The translations under genes and the position numbers were made by a program. The notes below the pieces were generated by a model. That model saw only the letters and a list, made by a program, of their open reading frames with translations, searched no databases and had not been told where the DNA came from. Shown here one piece after another: positions 43,401 to 48,053 of a stretch of DNA of 48,053 nt (positions are counted from its first letter, which is position 1; each line of letters opens with the position of its first letter). The stretch covers positions 1 through 48,053 of the forward strand of contig JAJFLP010000129.1 in assembly GCA_021772635.1 (NCBI GenBank), given 5' to 3'. The stretch comes from Verrucomicrobiota bacterium (GTDB lineage Bacteria; Verrucomicrobiota; Lentisphaeria; JABSQK01; JAJFLO01).

Positions 43401-43625
43401 ATGAGAGATCACTATGATTTTTCGAAGATGAAAGGTCGGAAGAATCCGTATGCCAAGCTACTGAGACAGCCGGTAACCATCCGACTTGATCGAGACACGG
43501 TTGGCTATTTTAAATCTATGGCAGTGAAGACGGGACTTCCATATCAGCAACTCATCAATCTCTATTTACGTGATTGTGCGGTGAACGATAGAGAATTGCA
43601 CATGGAATGGGGCTCATCGAACTGA
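43401..43625 (+). CDS. brnA: BrnA-type antitoxin
   Basis: 74 aa: MRDHYDFSKMKGRKNPYAKLLRQPVTIRLDRDTVGYFKSMAVKTGLPYQQLINLYLRDC. This is the common short BrnA/CopG form with a ribbon-helix-helix. It appears intact while its toxin has lost the start, an orphan antitoxin. Differs clearly from the BrnA at 4415, so the two loci are not recent duplicates. Confidence 0.88.
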   Translation: MRDHYDFSKMKGRKNPYAKLLRQPVTIRLDRDTVGYFKSMAVKTGLPYQQLINLYLRDCAVNDRELHMEWGSSN

Positions 43626-43964
43626 CCGAGTGGCGAACAAATCACTGAACGCCAAGGACCTATACATGCACACGGTTTTAAGCTTAGATTGTGAAATACA
43701 TGGGGGGTCATTCGTGTGTGACCCTACTTATTCTCCTCAGACTCCTTCCGGAAGAGTTTCTGGAGTTGAAGCTTTCCTATTATCGCTTCCTCTGAAAGCA
43801 CGCTGGCATACAGCTTCAAACTATCTGCATAACCCGAAAAATAGGTGTACGAACGGTCGGCGTCCGTGCCAACGTAGTGTTCGTTGAAACCATCGTCGTT
43901 CGAAATTCCAACCACAAATTAATTGCCTGCGCGTGACTTGAAGCTTCGCAGGTTCTTTGGGAAT
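43626..43964. other. Non-coding end of the cassette island
   Basis: Begins with TGGCGAACAAATCACTGAACGCC (43630-43652), an R''-like box without a 3' half. A REP-like GGGGTC...GACCC fold follows at ~43703-43725. Short frames on both strands match no family. It ends at the lexA stop. Confidence 0.45.
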
Positions 43965-44591
43965 TTACCGTATCGTCCGGATCAGCGCGACCGCAATGCC
44001 CTGGATGACAATTTCGTCGTAATTATAGAAATGTGATTCGTACCTGGGATTCGCGGGGCGAAGCTCGACCTTGCCGTCATCGAGGTAAAAGGTTTTGATC
44101 GTCGCTTCGTTGTCGACGAGGGCGATAACGATCTTCCCGATCTCGGGCGATATCGATTCCTTCGCAATCACCGTATCACCGTCATGTATACCTTTCTCGA
44201 TCATACTGTATCCAACGACTTTTAGTCCAAAAAGCCGGTGCCCGCCAATACCCGGCGGAAGCATTGACGGATCAACCTGAACGTTGTTCTCTATATTCTG
44301 TTCGGCGAACAACGGAAGACCTGCGCTGATCCTTCCGAGCATCGGGACGCTTAAGGTGAGTGACAGGTGTTTTGGCGAAGATTTTCTCGTTAAGCATAGG
44401 CTTCTGGCTTTGGACGAGCGGTCGATGAATCCTTTTCGTTGCAGCGCGCGTAAATGAGCAAAGGCAGTTGCTGGTTTGATCTTGAAAAACTGAGCTGCCT
44501 CGGAAATAGTTGGAGCCATCCCCTGAGACCGGCTGAATTCCTCGATAAAATCGAGAATACTTTGTTGTCTCTCTGTTAATAATGCCTTCAT
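43965..44591 (-). CDS. lexA: LexA-type SOS repressor
   Basis: 208 aa. Winged helix-turn-helix at 1-65 (MAPTISEAAQFFKIKPATAFAHLRALQRKGFI). Autocleavage bond Ala90-Gly91 in GRISAGLP; catalytic Ser129 (VVGYSMIEKGI) and Lys166 (NEATIKTFYL) are present. Tyr128 replaces the usual Asp before the Ser. The HTH differs from E. coli LexA, so its operator probably differs too. GGAGA lies 9 bp upstream of the ATG. It should repress DNA-damage genes and be cleaved with RecA help. It directly borders the attC island, transcribed toward it. Confidence 0.92.
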   Translation of the reverse strand: MKALLTERQQSILDFIEEFSRSQGMAPTISEAAQFFKIKPATAFAHLRALQRKGFIDRSSKARSLCLTRKSSPKHLSLTLSVPMLGRISAGLPLFAEQNIENNVQVDPSMLPPGIGGHRLFGLKVVGYSMIEKGIHDGDTVIAKESISPEIGKIVIALVDNEATIKTFYLDDGKVELRPANPRYESHFYNYDEIVIQGIAVALIRTIR

Positions 44592-44981
44592 TCAACGCTT
44601 CTCCTCATAGTTTTACTGACCCGATATTGTAGCCTGAATTGCGCTCATTCATTTTTCTATTCGCCAATAACATGCGGAATTACACCTATATATATTCTTT
44701 GGATATCAGTATAGATAAGCAGTATGATTCTACCATTACACTAATAAATAGTAGCTAAAATGCGAAATGCAAATAAAAATCTTGAAATCGTGTGAATTTT
44801 GTTGGGAAGAAATGGGAGTAGCGAAGATGGGATAACGCGGTGTTAAGCTCTTCTTCGACAGTTTGAAAAACGGATACGTTGATAATCAACGAGTTACAAC
44901 GCAAGAAAAAGTTGTTGGCACAACACTTTCGTAATTTTGGAAATGTTATTCGACGAAACGCACGGTCGGCGGGACATTAAA
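44592..44981. promoter_or_regulatory. lexA upstream region
   Basis: 390 bp of AT-rich DNA between lexA (minus) and the 3' end of the YkgJ-type gene. It must carry the lexA promoter. I could not identify an autoregulatory LexA operator with confidence. No gene is supported. Confidence 0.4.
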
Positions 44982-46238
44982 CTAATGCAATAACGCGTAT
45001 ACCAGACGAGAGTATGCTGCCGGTTTTGTGGATTGCCCGATCATGGCAGTAAATATTCCCATGCCTAATAGCGCTGATCTGCCCAGATTGTGATCGATAA
45101 CACCGACCGCGTAGTCAATGTCTTCCGGTAGAATACAGCAAAGATCTTTGTACCGCACCATCGCGGAACACTTTGCGGCAGCTATAACCAGGGGAAAGGA
45201 GAAGCATAAGGACTTTAGACCGATATAAAAACTCAGGTCGTAGTTGGTGGGCCCGAAGAATTGAAAAGATTGCAGCCTAAGCTTGATTAAATCCAGGTAC
45301 AGAGACCAGTCAATTTCCTCGATGTTAGCGATTGGTGTTGTAAATAGGTCCGCTAGAGTGAGCTCCCCATCGGGATGCTCGCTGCCAATGTCGCGCAGGT
45401 TGCCGGTGCGAAACAGCAGGCGCCAAAAGACCACACTTCTCTCGACGCGCGACCGGATACCGCGCCCGATCATTTCTTCGTCCCGCCTCAAGAACGACAT
45501 GAAGAGATTCAGAAAGCGCCAGCGCTCTATCTTATTGGGTTTACGATGTTTCAGAAGGCCGCAGTTCGAAACGCTCCGGGCAAAGAATGACGTTAGGACT
45601 TCGTCTAAATCGGTTTGTGTTAAGAAGGTTCCTCCGAGTTTTTCTAAGCGATCCACCGATATCACTGTGCTTATCAGCTTCTTACGAACGTCGATGTCAT
45701 TATTACTAATCAGTTGCCGAAATACGCCAGCCGTAATTTTTTTTACTTCCTTCTCGCTCAAATCATCAAGCACGAATCGATCGAATCCACCGCGTAATCC
45801 CATTTCATCTATATATCCGCGGATTAATTTCGTGGAAGCCGCAATCGGTTTACCGTAGTTCGCGCGCACTGCCTGGCAATCGAAGCGCCCGATCACTGAG
45901 TACTCACCGGGAAAGGTAGTAGAAATATTGAACGGATACACTCTGCATCCCTTTGGTTTAGCCTGGTAGCCGAAGCGACGGTGGATCTTACATACATCGC
46001 CTTCAGTATCCAGAAATATGCAGTGGCCGTCTGCTGTGTGGGCGAGGTATTCGAATCCGTTTATAGTTGTCGTCAGCCGGGGTGGGACCTGATCCTCATC
46101 TTCCCATTCTAACGCTTTAAGTCTCTCTTCTTCCTGAGGCGAAATCGCGACATGCCAGCGTCTGCAGCAGTCGCCGCACCCGGTACAGCTGAAATTCCAG
46201 TCTGGAATCGTTATCTGGTCTGGTTTTGGATTAGGCAT
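44982..46238 (-). CDS. YkgJ-family CxxCxxCC metal-cluster protein
   Basis: 418 aa from ATG 46238. Near the N-terminus is CTGCGDCCRRWHVAIS (the CxxCxxCC pattern of the YkgJ/Fliz-like zinc/iron-chelating family), and KIHRRFGYQAKPKGCRVYPF supplies further conserved Cys and Arg. The long C-terminal region (~150-418) is mostly helical and not recognised. Function unknown; members are thought to bind Fe-S or zinc. An upstream start at 46277 would add 13 residues. Confidence 0.8.
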   Translation of the reverse strand: MPNPKPDQITIPDWNFSCTGCGDCCRRWHVAISPQEEERLKALEWEDEDQVPPRLTTTINGFEYLAHTADGHCIFLDTEGDVCKIHRRFGYQAKPKGCRVYPFNISTTFPGEYSVIGRFDCQAVRANYGKPIAASTKLIRGYIDEMGLRGGFDRFVLDDLSEKEVKKITAGVFRQLISNNDIDVRKKLISTVISVDRLEKLGGTFLTQTDLDEVLTSFFARSVSNCGLLKHRKPNKIERWRFLNLFMSFLRRDEEMIGRGIRSRVERSVVFWRLLFRTGNLRDIGSEHPDGELTLADLFTTPIANIEEIDWSLYLDLIKLRLQSFQFFGPTNYDLSFYIGLKSLCFSFPLVIAAAKCSAMVRYKDLCCILPEDIDYAVGVIDHNLGRSALLGMGIFTAMIGQSTKPAAYSRLVYALLH

Positions 46239-46711
46239 AAGCGAGATTGCAAGCAATCTATACCGCAAGCGGTACATTTTTTGACGACTTTAGAATGATT
46301 GCGTAAGAGACTCCGAACAATTTTCGAAAACTCCGTGATTGTTGGTATATACTGCAAACAGTACAATTTTGCCCCCACCAAGTGGGGTTTCATTCCCCGC
46401 GGGTTACCGCGATATCAAGACTATTTCGAAAGCCGATACTCCGTCTGCTCTGTGGCGGGGGAGTTCACCGACCTGAATGTCACTACTTAGTGTTACGTAA
46501 CAAAAGTTCTTTAACATTTAACGAGACGTATTTTGGCGCGTAATACATTGATATAGAATGGGTTAATTTCTTTCTGAGGATCAACGTAACTAAGTAGTAG
46601 ATTCGAAACGATATTTTTCAACCGGCATTCTGCTGGCCAGCAGAACGCTTGGCGAGGCGGTCATCGTCGGGACGACCATATTGGTTAAGATCCTCTAAGA
46701 TGATAGGTATT
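46239..46711. other. Non-coding gap with two palindromes
   Basis: 473 bp without a supported gene. It holds CCCCAC-caa-GTGGGG (46373-46387), followed by only three T, a weak terminator-like hairpin, and a perfect 18-bp palindrome TTCTGCTGGCCAGCAGAA (46628-46645) about 70 bp beyond the uppP stop. Confidence 0.6.
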
Positions 46712-47503
46712 TCAAGAGCGCATCAAAACGAAAGCGAGGAGCACGGAAGCAGCCAGGCAGTAGTAACCGAAATAGGAGAATATTCCGGATTTCAGGGTGT
46801 GAATTAGTACTTTTAACGCGAGGAGGCCGATTACGAATGAAACGACAAAACCGATGATCGCGAGGTGGGGGTCGACAGAACCTGCGCCCGCACCCTGGCT
46901 CTGTTTATATATGTCAATACATTCGCTGGCGCTTGCCCCGAGAATCGCGGGTATCGCCAGAAAAAAAGAAAACCTTGCCGCATACTCCTGCCCGAACCCA
47001 AGGCGCGTTGCGAGGGCAATGGTTGAGCCGCTTCTAGATACACCGGGTATGATTGCGACACACTGAATCAGCCCGATCCAAATTGCTTCGCGCCAGTGCA
47101 TTTTGCTTAGGGTCCGCGGTTCCGACGGTTGGCGGTATAGGAAAAGTAGCAGTACTGCGCTCCCGAGCAGGCCGGCTGCAGTTAGCCATGGCGCGCCGAA
47201 GTGCACGTCCATAATCGGTTTTATCAGGTACCCGATCGGGATTAGAGGTGCTGTTCCGAGTCCAACAAGCAGTATGATTCTTCGCTTTTCGATCTTGAGT
47301 AGATCAATAAGGTCGTTGAAATAGAATACAATAATCGATAGCAGCGTCCCAGCGTGCAGAACGATGGCGTACTGGAGTTTGTGCTCGTTGAAGTCAATAA
47401 GCGATTGGAATATAACGAGATGCCCGGAGGAACTAATCGGCAGGAATTCAGTTACGCCCTGAACGATTGCAAGGAGAATTATTTTTAACGTATCCGAATC
47501 CAT
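46712..47503 (-). CDS. uppP: Undecaprenyl-diphosphatase
   Basis: 263 aa, normal length for UppP/BacA. Both signature loops are present: QGVTEFLPISSSGHLV near residue 15-30 and PGVSRSGSTIALATRLG near 155-172, with the catalytic Ser/Arg. Seven to eight helices. It recycles undecaprenyl pyrophosphate for peptidoglycan synthesis at the membrane and can confer bacitracin resistance. Monocistronic here. Confidence 0.96.
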   Translation of the reverse strand: MDSDTLKIILLAIVQGVTEFLPISSSGHLVIFQSLIDFNEHKLQYAIVLHAGTLLSIIVFYFNDLIDLLKIEKRRIILLVGLGTAPLIPIGYLIKPIMDVHFGAPWLTAAGLLGSAVLLLFLYRQPSEPRTLSKMHWREAIWIGLIQCVAIIPGVSRSGSTIALATRLGFGQEYAARFSFFLAIPAILGASASECIDIYKQSQGAGAGSVDPHLAIIGFVVSFVIGLLALKVLIHTLKSGIFSYFGYYCLAASVLLAFVLMRS

Positions 47504-47908
47504 GAGGGAAGGAGATTTTTGAATTAAGAATTAAGAATTGGTTCAAGATTTTGGAATATAGAATTCAGGAGATAGAATTTAGAACTAATTTGGAATCACA
47601 ACCATCCCATCGAGGGCGAGCCCGTGGGACGACCAATCGAAATCGCTATCGAAAACCGGTTGCGACATAGCTTGGCGACGACGGATCGTTGTTTAGTTTT
47701 TGTGCGAATCAGTTGTCTATAGCCAAAGGAACAAGGAGGAACGATCCCGATTTCGATAGCGATTTCGATCCCGAATAAAATAGTACACGAATCGATTTCC
47801 ATAGGGTTAGCAGGTAAAATGAAAACCGCGTGTTTCCGAAAATTCCGCATTTGAGGCTATTCATTGGCAAAATCTGTTGATTTGGGATCTATAATAGGGG
47901 TTAGGGGG
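47504..47908. repeat. Repeat-rich gap with a 19-bp inverted repeat
   Basis: It begins with short degenerate 7-bp repeats (GAATTAA-like, 47518-47545). A perfect 19-bp inverted repeat follows: ATCGAAATCGCTATCGAAA at 47636-47654 and its complement at 47751-47769, 96 bp apart. A frame on the minus strand between them matches no known protein. Confidence 0.7.
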
Positions 47909-48053
47909 CTAGCCTGAATAATTCACCAGTATTCTGCTACGAGCCCTAATCTCTGCTCAAATAAACCGATTGGCTTGACTTCACATCTTAGTGAATGAAA
48001 ATTCACTTTCACCGTGGTGCCTTCTCCAATCGTCTTATTATGAACGAGTTAAG
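47909..48053 (+). repeat. Partial F1 MITE at right window edge
   Basis: CTAG at 47909-47912, then 141 bp identical to the 15580 copy except at two positions (cga/cta near 47947 and ggcgc/ggtgc near 48018). The right terminus lies beyond the window. Confidence 0.88.

Noticed and set aside
43724..43915. 63-aa minus-strand gene next to lexA
   Set aside because: No homology-like features, no ribosome-binding site and it overlaps the REP-like fold.
44632..44642. Another F1 MITE end (TAGCCTGAATT) upstream of lexA
   Set aside because: No CTAG flank and similarity stops after 11 bases.
46373..46387. Rho-independent terminator
   Set aside because: The hairpin is good but only three T follow, and no plus-strand gene ends upstream.

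Overview
The window reads as chromosomal DNA of an uncultured-style Gram-negative bacterium. An apolipoprotein N-acyltransferase (Lnt) implies a lipoprotein-bearing outer membrane, a PilU/PilT fusion implies type IV pili, and a Sco1/SenC protein beside a DUF420 protein implies an aerobic haem-copper oxidase elsewhere. A YpdA-like reductase hints at bacillithiol. A prepilin-type protein with the H-X9-DG signature is a type common in PVC-group and several candidate phyla; I cannot name the phylum. All calls come from reading sequence and translations; no search or alignment program was run.

Layout. 0.2-13.8 kb: TauE/DUF1634 transporter pair, H-X9-DG protein, GT-C glycosyltransferase, BrnT/BrnA toxin-antitoxin pair beside a probable group II intron remnant, PilU-PilT fusion, YpdA-like reductase, VapBC, FHA-like membrane protein, acyl-CoA/ACP ligase and an unassigned membrane protein. 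13.9-18.8 kb: tRNA-Ser(UGA), a MITE with TA flanks, then a partner-switching module (RsbW-like kinase, STAS antagonist, receiver-cyclase, and a convergent receiver-SpoIIE-ATPase phosphatase). 19.4-25.2 kb: MoxR / DUF58 / TgpA-type transglutaminase operon, then DUF420 and Sco. 25.7-35.7 kb: a zinc-ribbon/TPR membrane protein, a malonyl-CoA-synthetase-like ligase, Lnt and a fused 5-oxoprolinase (HyuA+HyuB).

36.0-43.9 kb is an accessory island. Small genes all point the same way and are separated by imperfect inverted-repeat sites that I read as integron attC recombination sites. Five sites are convincing and two are weaker. No integron integrase is present, so this looks like a CALIN (cluster of attC sites lacking an integrase). 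Cargo: broken DUF4160 plus DUF2442, a VOC protein, several orphan proteins, a possible PLD-like protein, an HNH nuclease, a DUF4062 protein with a zinc ribbon, MazEF, and a BrnT/BrnA pair whose toxin has lost its 5' end. A LexA-type repressor lies immediately beyond the island, followed by a YkgJ-type CxxCxxCC protein and undecaprenyl-diphosphatase (UppP).

Non-coding DNA is unusually repeat-rich. One MITE family has TIRs and CTAG target duplications: two complete copies, one decayed copy, and one partial copy at each end of the window. Other classes are a second dispersed repeat family around the phosphatase gene, REP-like GGGTC/GACCC inverted repeats inside the cassette island, and degenerate heptanucleotide tandem repeats of a different sequence at nearly every intergenic site. 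One of these forms the start of the ypdA-like reading frame, where copy-number change would shift the frame.
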